DNA of 64,000 nucleotides from CAWEQO01 sp963811225 (GTDB lineage: Bacteria; Chloroflexota; Anaerolineae; Anaerolineales; Anaerolineaceae). The notes under the pieces are model-generated. The model had not been told where the DNA came from. It was given only the letters and a program-made list of their open reading frames with translations, and did not search any database. The DNA lies in NCBI GenBank assembly GCA_963811225.1, contig CAWEQO010000002.1, forward strand, positions 1 to 64,000. The letters run 5' to 3'. Of this stretch, positions 9,096 to 17,481 are shown piece after piece (the stretch's first letter is position 1; every line of letters starts with the position of its first letter). Both the position numbers and the translations under genes were made by a program.

Positions 9096-10751
9096 ATGAC
9101 AGAACGAAAAATTACAGACGATTTGAAAGCCCTGATGGGCGTCCTGCCATCGGACGTCGCTGAGGCTGTTGAAAAACAAAACAATTCCGACAACCTGCTT
9201 GAGATCGTGATGGATCTCGGGCGGCAACCGGTGGCAAGATTTGTCAAGGAAGAGGTGCCGCTCAGCGAAGGCGACGTCACCCACGAGGATATCAACGGGG
9301 TGGTCGAGCGCATCGGTGATTTCGACGCCGACAACCGGGCCGGGCTGGAGCGGACTTTGCACCGCATCTCGGGCATCCGCAACCGCCGCGGCCACATCGT
9401 CGGGCTGACCGCCCGCGTCGGCCGCGCCGTGTACGGCACCATCGACATCATCCAAGATTTCATCGAATCGGATAAATCGGTGCTGATCCTGGGCGCTCCA
9501 GGCGTGGGCAAGACGACCATGCTGCGCGAGGCGGCCCGCATCCTGGCCGAGAACAAGCGCGTCGTGATCGTCGACACCTCGAATGAGATCGGCGGCGACG
9601 GCGACGTGCCGCATCCGGCTGTCGGTCGCGCCCGGCGCATGCAGGTGGCGACGCCCTCGCTGCAGCATGAGGTGATGATTGAGGCGGTGGAGAACCACAA
9701 CCCGGAGGTGATCGTCATCGACGAGATCGGCCGTGAGCTGGAGGCCCTGGCCGCCCGCACCATCGCCGAGCGCGGTGTGCAGTTGATCGGCACGGCCCAC
9801 GGCCGCACGCTCGATAACCTGCTGCTCAACCCGACCCTGTCGGACCTGGTCGGCGGTATCGAGTCGGTCACGCTGTCCGATGAGGAAGCCCGCCGACGCG
9901 GCACGCAGAAGACCGTGCTCGAACGGCGCGCCCCACCCACCTTCGACGTGCTGGTGGAGATCAAGGAGCGCGATTACGTGCTGGTGCATCCAGACGTGTC
10001 CTCAGCTGTGGACGCGATCCTGCGCGGCTACCCGCCGCAGCCGGAAGTGCGCTACCGCGACGCCGAGGGCAACGTCCACGTCGAGAAGCCCTCGCTGCCG
10101 CCGGTGCCCGTGCGCCAGAACCAACAGCAGCAAGGCATGCGCCGCACCCCAGTGCAGGATAACGTGGAATTCTTCACCCGCGGCAACAACCGCCGCAGCC
10201 CTGAATTCAGCCACGCGACCCCGCGCGGCGCGGTTCCGGCCGTGGCCCCGACCAGCGCCCCGGCGGGCGCGAATGTGCGGCTGCAGCCGGTGCGCGTCTA
10301 CCCTTACGGCGTGGCCCGGAACCGGCTGGTGCAGGCCGCCAAGCGGCTGGGCGTACCGGTCAACGTGGTGCGCGAGATCTCAGACGCCGACGTGCTGATG
10401 ACCCTGCGGACGTACTACCGCAACCGCCAGCAGCCGGTCTTGGAAGCCGAGACCCGGGGCATGCCGATCTACGTGCTGCGAGCCAACACCGTCAACCAGA
10501 TGGAGCAGTCGCTGGCCGAGCTGTTCAACATCTCAGCGGATTCGCCCAACCAGCCCAACGATGTGGAAAGCGCCGTCGCTCAGGCCCAAACGGCCATCGA
10601 CAGCGTGCTGAACGGCGAGCGCTGGGTAGATCTGCCGCCTGCCTCGGCTCCAGTGCGCAGGATGCAGCACGAGATGGCGCGCGAGGCCCAGCTGGTCTCG
10701 CACTCGTACGGGAAAGAGCCGCACCGCCGCGTGCGGATATTCAGAGAGTAA
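9096..10751 (+). CDS. AAA ATPase with R3H domain (Ycf45/SpoIIIAA-like)
   Basis: A 551-residue protein. The N-terminal two-thirds is a SpoIIIAA/Ycf45-type P-loop ATPase: Walker A GAPGVGKTT at 133-141, Walker B VIVIDEIG near 205-212, and GTAHGRTLDNLL after it. A low-complexity linker rich in Pro, Gln and Arg follows, then a C-terminal R3H-like end (VSHSYGKEPHRRVRI), a single-stranded nucleic-acid-binding module. The family is widespread in cyanobacteria, plastids, Firmicutes and Chloroflexota; its cellular job is not well defined. Length and domain order are typical. A strong intrinsic terminator follows 8 bp after the stop. Confidence 0.9.
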   Translation: MTERKITDDLKALMGVLPSDVAEAVEKQNNSDNLLEIVMDLGRQPVARFVKEEVPLSEGDVTHEDINGVVERIGDFDADNRAGLERTLHRISGIRNRRGHIVGLTARVGRAVYGTIDIIQDFIESDKSVLILGAPGVGKTTMLREAARILAENKRVVIVDTSNEIGGDGDVPHPAVGRARRMQVATPSLQHEVMIEAVENHNPEVIVIDEIGRELEALAARTIAERGVQLIGTAHGRTLDNLLLNPTLSDLVGGIESVTLSDEEARRRGTQKTVLERRAPPTFDVLVEIKERDYVLVHPDVSSAVDAILRGYPPQPEVRYRDAEGNVHVEKPSLPPVPVRQNQQQQGMRRTPVQDNVEFFTRGNNRRSPEFSHATPRGAVPAVAPTSAPAGANVRLQPVRVYPYGVARNRLVQAAKRLGVPVNVVREISDADVLMTLRTYYRNRQQPVLEAETRGMPIYVLRANTVNQMEQSLAELFNISADSPNQPNDVESAVAQAQTAIDSVLNGERWVDLPPASAPVRRMQHEMAREAQLVSHSYGKEPHRRVRIFRE

Positions 10752-10758
10752 ATGTTTA

Positions 10759-10794
10759 GATCCTAAGGATTTCAAAGTCCTTAGGATCTTTTTT
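10759..10794 (+). terminator. intrinsic terminator after AAA/R3H gene
   Basis: Perfect 11-bp stem GATCCTAAGGA / TCCTTAGGATC (10759-10769 and 10778-10788), 8-nt loop, then a run of T residues. Confidence 0.92.
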
Positions 10795-10806
10795 GCAGCG
10801 ACAGGC

Positions 10807-11059
10807 ATGCGCAAGACCATGGGATTGTTGTAGGGGCATGGCGGGAATGCGCAAGACACCATGGGATTGTTGTAGGGGCATGGCGGGAATGCGCAAGACA
10901 CCATGGTTTAACCAATACGCAGCCATGCCCTGATAATCCACCCGAATCATTTCCAATAAAAAACCATGTTTCCTTGGGCCAGGGGTCCTTTTGACCATCA
11001 GGGCATGGCTGCGTATTGGTTCAATTGAGTTGTTTCGCGCATTCCCGCCATGCCCCTAC
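10807..11059. repeat. composite repeat element, type A copy 2
   Basis: Same plan as 981-1387: two direct outer units (GTAGGGGCATGGCGGGAATG..., about 10830 and 10872), inner arm CCAATACGCAGCCATGCCC (about 10912-10930), a core that shares GAATCATTTC with copy 1, the inverted inner arm (about 11001-11021) and a reverse outer unit ending at 11059. The CACGG of copy 1 is CATGG throughout copy 2, in inner and outer units alike. Confidence 0.8.
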
Positions 11060-11151
11060 CGGTGGGATAAACCTCGCGCATGCCCGCACTGCCTGAGTAA
11101 GTCGCCATATGGGTTATAATCCACACATCTTACACAGCCGAGACGCCCATC

Positions 11152-11769
11152 ATGTTCATCACGCTCGAAGGACCGGAAGGCAGCGGCAAGACCGCTCAAG
11201 TACCCCTGCTGGCGGAGTTTCTCAGCCGGCAGGGCCATCATGTTTTAACCACCCGTGAGCCCGGCGGCACCGCCATCGGCAACCAGGTGCGCTCCGTTCT
11301 GATGAGCATGGACAACAAAGCCATGCACCCGCGCACCGAAACCCTGCTGTTCTGCTCGGCCCGCTCGCAGCTGGTCGAGGAGGTCATTCGGCCGCAGTTG
11401 GCATCCGGCGGCGTGGTCCTCTCCGACCGCTATGCCGATTCCACCTTGGCGTATCAGGGCTACGGTCACGGTTTCGATCGCGACCTGCTGCGCGGCCTGC
11501 TCGACTTCGCCACCGGGGGTCTGTGGCCCGATCTGACCCTGCTGCTCGACATCCCTGCCGAAGACGGACTGCACCGCAAGCGCAAGACGCGCGAGTGGAA
11601 CCGGATGGACGACTACAACCTGACCTTCCACCAGAAGGTGCGGGCCGGGTACCTGGAGCTGGCCCGCTCACAACCTGAACGCTGGGTAATTATTGACGCC
11701 GCACAATCTTTAGACATGGTACAATCAGCCTTGCGCCAGGCAGTCATGAGGCGCTTACCCCAAGCGTAA
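11152..11769 (+). CDS. tmk: thymidylate kinase
   Basis: A 205-residue dTMP kinase that phosphorylates dTMP to dTDP with ATP in the cytoplasm. The P-loop GPEGSGKT is at residues 7-14, TTREPGGT at 33-40, the DRY motif SDRYADSTLAYQGYG at 91-105 and a lid region with HRKRKTREWNRMD near 143-155. Length and motif order are normal. No Shine-Dalgarno is obvious before the ATG; a TATAAT box at 11115-11120 gives a leader of about 25 nt. It stands immediately upstream of the DsbA-cyclophilin lipoprotein gene but with a 120-bp gap, so co-transcription is uncertain. Confidence 0.95.
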   Translation: MFITLEGPEGSGKTAQVPLLAEFLSRQGHHVLTTREPGGTAIGNQVRSVLMSMDNKAMHPRTETLLFCSARSQLVEEVIRPQLASGGVVLSDRYADSTLAYQGYGHGFDRDLLRGLLDFATGGLWPDLTLLLDIPAEDGLHRKRKTREWNRMDDYNLTFHQKVRAGYLELARSQPERWVIIDAAQSLDMVQSALRQAVMRRLPQA

Positions 11770-11891
11770 TGATCCAGGCAGTGGTGTTTTTTATGGAAGG
11801 CAGCGCCGCTGAAACGAAGCCCCCCTTTCCAAAAACGTCACTGCCTGGGTAATTACTAGCAAACTTATCTTGAAAGGTAGAAAGAAAAAAT

Positions 11892-13189
11892 ATGCGAAAA
11901 TCGTGGCCCTTGTTTGTTTTAACGGCGCTGTTAGCACTGTCGGCCTGCACTCCGCAGCCTACAGCCAGGCCTACAGCCGGGCCTACAGACGAGCCGGCAG
12001 TCACACAAGCAGCGACCCAGGAATCCGCTGCACCGGCAGGCGACCCAACGTTGGTGCCCTTCCAGGCCAGCGGACCGGCCACCTGCACATCCAAAGCCGA
12101 CATGCCGTTCTCGCCCGACCCCACCATGACGACGCTTTTCCCGCCGATCACCGAAGAGGATCACGTCGTCGGCCCGGCCTCTGCCGACGTTACCATTATC
12201 GAGTATTCAGACTTCCAGTGACCGTACTGCGCTCAGCTCGAGCCCGTGTTGGCTCGACTATCGCAGAACTATCCCAACGACGTCCGCATCGTTTACCGTA
12301 TCTTCCCGCTGACCTCGATCCACCCGCTGGCAATTTCCTCGGCGCGTGCTGCTGAAGCCGCAGCCCTGCAAGACAAGTTCTTCGAAATGCAGAGCTTCTT
12401 GCTGGAGCACCAGCAAGACTGGGCGCAGATGAGCCAGGAAGACTTCGACAATTATATGAAAGACACCGCCGCATCCACGGTAGGCCTGGATGCCGACCAG
12501 TTCATGACGGACTATGCCTCGCAAGAGATCGCCGATAAGGTGGACGCCGCCGAAAAGTCGGCCACAGATATCGGCATCCCGGGCACGCCCTTCATGCTGA
12601 TCAACTTCACCTACTATCAGGGCCAGAACGACTACGACAGCCTCGAGTTCGATCGTCAAGCTGTACCAGATGCAAGACAATATGTACAGCGACTGCCCGC
12701 CGATGACCATCGACACCAGCAAGGATTACACCGCCACCCTCAAGACAGACATGGGCGACGTGGTGGTGCAGCTGTTTGCCGATAAAGCCCCCATGGCAGT
12801 CAACAACTTCATCTTCCTGGCGCGTGAAGGCTGGTACGACAACGTGCCATTCCACCGCGTCATCCCCGGGTTCGTGGCTCAGGCCGGCGACCCCTCGGGC
12901 ACCGGTTACGGCGGCCCCGGCTACACCTTCGGCAACGAGGTGGACCCCAGCCTGCGCTTCGACAAGGCGGGCGTGCTGGGCATGGCCAACGCCGGTCCCG
13001 AACTCGAACGGCAGCCAGTTCTTCATCACTTTCGGCCCTGTGCCCACACTCGACGGCAACTACACCGTCTTTGGGCAGGTGGTTTCCGGGATGGACACGC
13101 TGGATAAACTGCAAGCCCGTGACGCATCTCAGGGCGGCCCACTGCCAGAACCGAATCGCATCGAGACCATCACCATCACAGAAAAATAA
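11892..13189 (+). CDS. DsbA-cyclophilin lipoprotein, candidate selenoprotein
   Basis: A lipoprotein (lipobox LSAC, Cys19) with a Pro/Thr-rich linker, a DsbA/thioredoxin-fold domain and a C-terminal cyclophilin-type peptidyl-prolyl isomerase (FHRVIPGFVAQAGD; NSNGSQFFITF). It would act outside the membrane in disulfide exchange and protein folding. Three breaks occur in the reading frame. At 12219-12221 a TGA stands where the first Cys of the CPYC active site belongs (EYSDFQ-UGA-PYCAQLEPV, residue 110), followed by a SECIS-like hairpin: it may encode selenocysteine. Single extra bases near 12647-12652 and 13000 shift the frame inside the linker and the isomerase; correcting them restores SIVKLYQMQ and AGPNSNGSQFF. 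Without recoding or correction the gene is dead. The stop overlaps the PrsW-like start (TAATG). Confidence 0.75.
12238..12257 (+). promoter_or_regulatory. SECIS-like hairpin downstream of in-frame UGA
   Basis: A perfect 7-bp stem TCGAGCC / GGCTCGA (12238-12244 and 12251-12257) closes a 6-nt loop CGTGTT. The stem begins 17 nt and the loop 24 nt after the UGA at 12219-12221. The published bacterial SECIS model asks for a loop 16-37 nt from the UGA with a G among its first two bases; both hold here. The 3' arm uses TTG GCT CGA CTA, codons that are rare in the neighbouring genes, as if constrained by RNA structure. Confidence 0.5.
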
Positions 13190-14415
13190 TGACACCTAAC
13201 CAGCGAGTCCACCTGCCATCGGTACTACAGCTCTTAATCAGCGGGGTCGGCCTGACGTTCTTCCTGGCCTCCACCGCAGGGCTGTTTGCCGCCGGAGCGA
13301 TTGCCCGGTTCGGCAGTGGACTCGCCGGTGCGGATTCCCTTTCGCTTTTTATGCTCGGCTGGATGTCTCTAGCCGTCTGCTTGCTGCTGCTTCCATCCCT
13401 GGTTTACGCCATCCTGCGCCTGTTTGGCCGGGGCGATGTCAGCCTGGGATGGAAGCTGCCGGGCAGCTTCCACAGCGCGCTGATCGCATTGGCGCTCTGG
13501 CCGGTTCTGTTAGTGATCGGCCAGGTCATTTCCACCCGCTCGGACATCAACTGGTTACTGCTCCCACCGCTCCAGGCGCTGGCGGTCATCATCCCCCTGT
13601 GGTTCCTGGTCGAACTGGGCCGGCGCGGCCTGCCGTCCGGGAGCCCGCAGCGGCAGTGGGGCATCCTCAGCGTGGGACTGGTGATCACACCCACCCTGGC
13701 GATGCTCGTCGAAATTGTCTTGATGATCGCGCTGTTCGCAATTTGGATCATCTGGCTGGTCCAGAATCCGGCGGTATACAATGACATCAACCGCCTGGCT
13801 CAGCGCCTGACGCTCACGCCCGTGGACAGTGAAACGATCCTGCGCATCCTGCGCCCGTACCTCCAGCGCCCGGTGGTGATCTACGCCATCCTGGGAATCC
13901 TGGCGGGCCTGGTGCCGCTGATCGAAGAGCTGATCAAGCCGCTGGGTGTTTGGGGGATCGCCTCGCTGCGCCTGACACCGGCCGAGGGCTTCGTCGCCGG
14001 GCTGATCTCTGGGGCGGCCTTTGCCCTGGTAGAGACCAGCGGCGTGCTCGGACAGCAAGGCGCGGGCACCTGGGCCGCAACCGTCATCGCCCGCAGCGGC
14101 ACCGGGCTGCTGCACACCGTCACCGCCGGGTTGACCGGCTGGGGACTGGCGCTGGCCTGGTCGAAGGGCGCATACCTGCGGCTGGCGGGCATCTTCCTGC
14201 TGGCCGTTAGCCTGCACGCCACCTGGAACACCCTGGGCGTCTTGATGGGCGTTTTCGCCGACTTCCAATCACCCGGCGTCGCCACAGCGCCCATCCTCGG
14301 CTATTTAAGCGCCGCATCTCCTTACGCTTTGGGGGTATTAGCTGTTACAATGTTGCTCATATTGATTGGAACGAATAGGAGAATAAGGGAGTGGAGAGTA
14401 GAGAACAGAGAGTAG
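13189..14415 (+). CDS. PrsW-like intramembrane protease
   Basis: A 408-residue polytopic membrane protein. The second half carries the PrsW (M82, CPBP-like) signature: LIEELIKPLG (EExxK, near residue 245), GFVAGLISGAAFALVE, GTGLLHTVTAGLTGWGLA and SLHATWNTL; these supply the Glu and His metal ligands. The N-terminal part has extra membrane segments and no recognisable domain. In the family the enzyme cleaves transmembrane substrates such as anti-sigma factors; the substrate here is unknown. The ATG overlaps the preceding stop by one base, so it is coupled to the DsbA-cyclophilin gene, suggesting a joint envelope role. The last nine residues (REWRVENRE) are encoded by the arm of the palindrome at 14389-14490, so the terminator supplies the natural end. 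Confidence 0.88.
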   Translation: MTPNQRVHLPSVLQLLISGVGLTFFLASTAGLFAAGAIARFGSGLAGADSLSLFMLGWMSLAVCLLLLPSLVYAILRLFGRGDVSLGWKLPGSFHSALIALALWPVLLVIGQVISTRSDINWLLLPPLQALAVIIPLWFLVELGRRGLPSGSPQRQWGILSVGLVITPTLAMLVEIVLMIALFAIWIIWLVQNPAVYNDINRLAQRLTLTPVDSETILRILRPYLQRPVVIYAILGILAGLVPLIEELIKPLGVWGIASLRLTPAEGFVAGLISGAAFALVETSGVLGQQGAGTWAATVIARSGTGLLHTVTAGLTGWGLALAWSKGAYLRLAGIFLLAVSLHATWNTLGVLMGVFADFQSPGVATAPILGYLSAASPYALGVLAVTMLLILIGTNRRIREWRVENRE

Positions 14416-14490
14416 TGTCAATGGGATGATTGCAGATACGCATCTGCAATCATTCCATTGACACTACTCTCTGTTCTCTACTCTCCACTC
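14389..14490. terminator. long palindrome, 49-bp arms
   Basis: Arms 14389-14437 and 14442-14490 match with a single G/A difference around a 4-nt loop. It overlaps the end of the PrsW-like gene and precedes DedA by 20 bp. The outer part (GAGTGGAGAGTAGAGAAC) recurs alone near 4040. Likely a transcription terminator or a mobile palindromic repeat. Confidence 0.85.
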
Positions 14491-14509
14491 TCTCTAATTG
14501 AGGTAAAAA

Positions 14510-15181
14510 ATGGACGTATTAGCCTTCGCTGTCGACTTCATCCTGCATCTGGACGCTTATCTAGCCGACATCATCGCTTTGTTTGGTGTCTGGACCTACG
14601 CGGTCCTGTTCTTCGTAATTTTCATGGAGACCGGGTTCGTGGTAACCCCATTCCTGCCCGGCGACTCGCTGCTGTTTGCCTCCGGGGCCATTGCCGCCAC
14701 GGTTGGGCATATCCTGGATATCAAAGTGCTGTACCTGTTGGTGGCGCTGGCGGCCATTTTGGGCGACACCGCCAATTACTGGGTCGGCCATTTTATTGGG
14801 CAGCGGGCGTTTTCGGGGAATATCCGCTGGCTAAAGCGAGATTACCTGATCCGCACCCAGAACTTCTACGATAAGCACGGCGGCAAGACCATCTTCCTGG
14901 CGCGCTTCATCCCCATCATCCGCACCTTCGCGCCGTTCGTGGCCGGGGTCGGCAAAATGACCTACGGTCATTTCATCACCTACAACATCTTCGGCGGCAT
15001 CGTGTGGACCGCTGTGTTCACCTTTGGCGGCTATTTCTTCGGCAACCTGCCCTTCGTGAAGAACAACTTCTCGATGGTGGTGCTGGGGATCATCTTCGTC
15101 TCGGTCATCCCGGTCGTCTATGAGATCGTCAAGTCGCGGCGCGAGGCCACCGGAAAACTGCCAGAAGAAAGCCAACCGTAG
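14510..15181 (+). CDS. DedA family membrane protein
   Basis: A 223-residue DedA/VTT-domain protein. It shows the family features ETGFVVTPFLPGDSLLFASG near residues 43-62, GDTANYWVGHFIG, the conserved FLARFIPIIRTFAPFVAGVGKM and the amphipathic GGIVWTAVFTFGGYFFGNLPFVKNNF, with re-entrant hydrophobic segments in between. Members are flippases for undecaprenyl phosphate and other phospholipids in the inner membrane; which lipid is handled here cannot be told. Length is typical. GAGGTAAAAA before the ATG gives a reasonable ribosome site. It is convergent with the MutS-like gene and separated from it by a long palindrome. Confidence 0.92.
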   Translation: MDVLAFAVDFILHLDAYLADIIALFGVWTYAVLFFVIFMETGFVVTPFLPGDSLLFASGAIAATVGHILDIKVLYLLVALAAILGDTANYWVGHFIGQRAFSGNIRWLKRDYLIRTQNFYDKHGGKTIFLARFIPIIRTFAPFVAGVGKMTYGHFITYNIFGGIVWTAVFTFGGYFFGNLPFVKNNFSMVVLGIIFVSVIPVVYEIVKSRREATGKLPEESQP

Positions 15182-15189
15182 TCTCAAAT

Positions 15190-15260
15190 CGAGAGACGCA
15201 AAACAAAGAGACGGAGCGGCCCTTCAAGGGTCGCTCCGTCTCTTTGTTTTGCGTCTCTCG
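15190..15260. terminator. bidirectional terminator between convergent genes
   Basis: Perfect 29-bp arms (15190-15218 and 15232-15260), extended inward by GCCC / GGGT, with T-rich sequence on both sides. It separates dedA (+) and the MutS-like gene (-). Confidence 0.9.
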
Positions 15261-15266
15261 AAACCC

Positions 15267-17111
15267 CTATTTCTCCGGCACCGGCAACCCCTCCATCGCC
15301 ATGATCTTGAGGGCGTTGGTAGTCGGGCTGGGGCCGGTGCGCAGCTTGTAGTCGAACACCATTTTGCCAACCTGCACGTCCTCGCGGAAATGCAGGTTGC
15401 GCACCTGCGGCCGGTCCTCGGCCAGGTGGGTCAGTTCCAGGTCGTGAGTCGATATCACGCCCGTGCCGTTACCGTCCACCAGGGCGCTCACGTAGGCCTG
15501 GCTGCCGATGCGGCGTTCCTCGTTGTTGGTGCCGCGGAAGATCTCGTCGACCAGGAAGAACAGCGGGGTGGGATCGTCTTTCGCGAGCGCGTCCAGCAGG
15601 GCCTTCAGACGACGCACCTCGGCGTAGAAGTACGAGATGCCGTAGCTGAGCGAGTCGGACACCTGAATGGCGGTGAACAGGCGGAAGGGCAGGGTCTCCA
15701 GCGACTCGGCGATGACCGGGCCACCGGCGTAGGCCAGCGCCAGGTTGATGCCCAGCGTGCGCAGGAAGGTGCTCTTGCCGCTCATGTTCGAGCCGGTGAT
15801 CAGGGTCACCTCGCCCAGGCTGTCGATGGCGAAGTCGTTGCACACGCGCAGGCCATAGGGGATCAGCGGGTGGCCGAGCGCCCTGGCCGCCAAGACCGGG
15901 CCTGTTCCATCGGCCCGGATGACCGGGAAAGCGGCGTCCGGGTTGAGGTAACCGAAGTTGGCCAGCGAGTTGAGAGCCTCCAACTCATACCAGGCGTCCA
16001 GCCACTGGGGCAGAACGCGCCGCATACCGGCCTTGTAGCGCTCCATGATGCGGGTGAAGAACAGGTTCCACGGCACGATCAGATTGATGAAGAAGCCCAG
16101 GATGGGGTTCTCACCGATGCTGGCCGCCGAAGACAACCAGGCAATGCGCCGCAGGTAGTCGGAGGGACACTGCTCGGAATCCAGGAACGGCGACACCAGC
16201 GCCCGGATCGCCGGTTTGCCGGCCGGGTACGGATATCGCTCCAGGCCTACCAGCGCCGCCCGCAGCTGCTCCAGGTAGCCGCCCAGGCGGAAGGTCTGCT
16301 CGAACAGCTCGCTGTAGTCGCGGTACTTGTACAGGTAAATGCCGGCGTACAGGGCCAGCGTGGCCATCCACAAAGGCGGCAGCAGCCCCAACACGTACAG
16401 CACGAACAGGGCGATATTGGCCGCCGCCAGCGACCCCAGCGCCGCCAGAAGCACGCCGAGAGACCTGGGCGACTCGCTCTCCCGCAGCCAGCGCAGCAGC
16501 GTGTCGCTGTCCCAACGCTCCGCGAGGCTCTCGCGCAGCCCAAGGCCGGTATACATCAGCATGTGCCGGAAGCCGGGCAGCGCCAGCAAATCGCACTGCA
16601 CAGACTGGCGCTGTTGGGCCGCATCGGGATTGGGAATGGGCTGCAGCAGCCACTCCCGCAAACGCCGGCTGCCCCCCAGCGTGGCGGACGTATCCAGCAG
16701 CTGGTGCAGCGAGCGCACACCCAGCAGGTCCAGGTCGGTGGCGAACGGGTGAGACGGGTTGGCGAGGGCTTCGGGTGTGGGCGGGATATGCTCCCAATCC
16801 AGACGCATGCGCGCCACCTGGACGGCGGTCAGGGCCTGCACGCGCTGGTAGCGCAGGCGGGTCTGCATCAGCCGCCGGTGCAAGGCCACCACCCCGATGA
16901 ACGCGACAACCAGCGCCAGGAAGGCCAGCAGCCCGGGCGTGCCCAGCCCGAACAGCAGCGCCACGAAGGCGATGACGACCCCGGCGATGAACAATGACAA
17001 CCGCGCCACGAAAAAGCGATGGTCGGCGGCATCCAACACGGACAGCGAAACATCCAGCTTTTGCAGGCGGCGCTCCAGGCAGTCGAGGCGTTGTTGGCGG
17101 CTGCGGTCGAT
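15267..17111 (-). CDS. membrane-anchored MutS-family ATPase, AUC start likely
   Basis: About 614 residues. The C-terminal third is a MutS domain V ATPase: Walker A GSNMSGKST, then YGISYFYAEVRRLK, Walker B LFFLVDEIFRGTNNEER and the STHDLEL switch. Upstream are a MutS core-like helical domain and, unusually, hydrophobic segments near the N-terminus (SLFIAGVVIAFVALLF, LLAFLALVVAFIGVVAL) and around residues 215-255, so the protein is membrane-bound and lacks the mismatch-recognition domain. Such proteins are annotated MutS-like but their job is unknown. The obvious GTG start (17039) has no ribosome site; the frame continues upstream as IDRSRQQRLDCLERRLQKL to an ATC at 17111 with AGGAGG exactly 7 nt before it, overlapping the previous TAA. 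Confidence 0.85.
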   Translation of the reverse strand: MDRSRQQRLDCLERRLQKLDVSLSVLDAADHRFFVARLSLFIAGVVIAFVALLFGLGTPGLLAFLALVVAFIGVVALHRRLMQTRLRYQRVQALTAVQVARMRLDWEHIPPTPEALANPSHPFATDLDLLGVRSLHQLLDTSATLGGSRRLREWLLQPIPNPDAAQQRQSVQCDLLALPGFRHMLMYTGLGLRESLAERWDSDTLLRWLRESESPRSLGVLLAALGSLAAANIALFVLYVLGLLPPLWMATLALYAGIYLYKYRDYSELFEQTFRLGGYLEQLRAALVGLERYPYPAGKPAIRALVSPFLDSEQCPSDYLRRIAWLSSAASIGENPILGFFINLIVPWNLFFTRIMERYKAGMRRVLPQWLDAWYELEALNSLANFGYLNPDAAFPVIRADGTGPVLAARALGHPLIPYGLRVCNDFAIDSLGEVTLITGSNMSGKSTFLRTLGINLALAYAGGPVIAESLETLPFRLFTAIQVSDSLSYGISYFYAEVRRLKALLDALAKDDPTPLFFLVDEIFRGTNNEERRIGSQAYVSALVDGNGTGVISTHDLELTHLAEDRPQVRNLHFREDVQVGKMVFDYKLRTGPSPTTNALKIMAMEGLPVPEK

Positions 17112-17302
17112 TATCGCACCTCCTGCAGCAGCTCACGGTAGCGCCTCTCCGAGTTGATCAGCGCGACCAGTAGGATGATGCCGAGGGTGCCCAAAAAGAC
17201 CATTCCAACCGTGTCATTCATCTTGATGAACACCAACTCCTGCATATGACGCGGGATGTTGGCCTCTTCCAGTTCTTCTGATACGGGGTTATCGTCTGTC
17301 AT
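17111..17302 (-). CDS. small single-span membrane protein
   Basis: A 63-residue protein: an acidic N-terminal stretch (MTDDNPVSEELEEANIPRHM), one membrane helix (GMVFLGTLGIILLVALI) and a basic C-terminal tail (SERRYRELLQEVR). No family recognised. The start at 17302 has GGGAGG at 5 nt; the longer frame to 17371 does not. Its TAA overlaps the putative ATC start of the membrane MutS-like gene, so the two are translationally coupled and the small protein may be a partner or assembly factor for it. Confidence 0.7.
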   Translation of the reverse strand: MTDDNPVSEELEEANIPRHMQELVFIKMNDTVGMVFLGTLGIILLVALINSERRYRELLQEVR

Positions 17303-17481
17303 CGTTTCCTCCCAAAAAGTGAATAACGCTGGTCCTGTTTCAATCATAACAGCATCGCCGCTTGAGCGCAAAAGGCATTCGAGTTCGCCGGATTAACGAA
17401 AAATCTCAGGCCTTCGTGCTCCTACGCATTCCTTCGTGGTTGCTATTCCAGAGTACAATACGACCAAAGAAAGGGGGCTTT

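Noticed and set aside
12219..12221. Reading the TGA simply as a nonsense mutation ending a short lipoprotein
   Set aside because: Coding and domain similarity continue in the same frame right after it, the codon is exactly the catalytic Cys position, and a SECIS-like hairpin follows; I keep decay as the alternative.
12647..13001. Programmed ribosomal frameshifting in the DsbA-cyclophilin gene
   Set aside because: No slippery heptamer is seen at either site, and similar single-base shifts occur in unrelated genes.
15120..16997. 625-codon plus-strand frame
   Set aside because: It lies antisense to the MutS-like gene, whose motifs are unambiguous; its translation is Gln/His/Arg-rich and repetitive, typical of GC-rich shadow frames.
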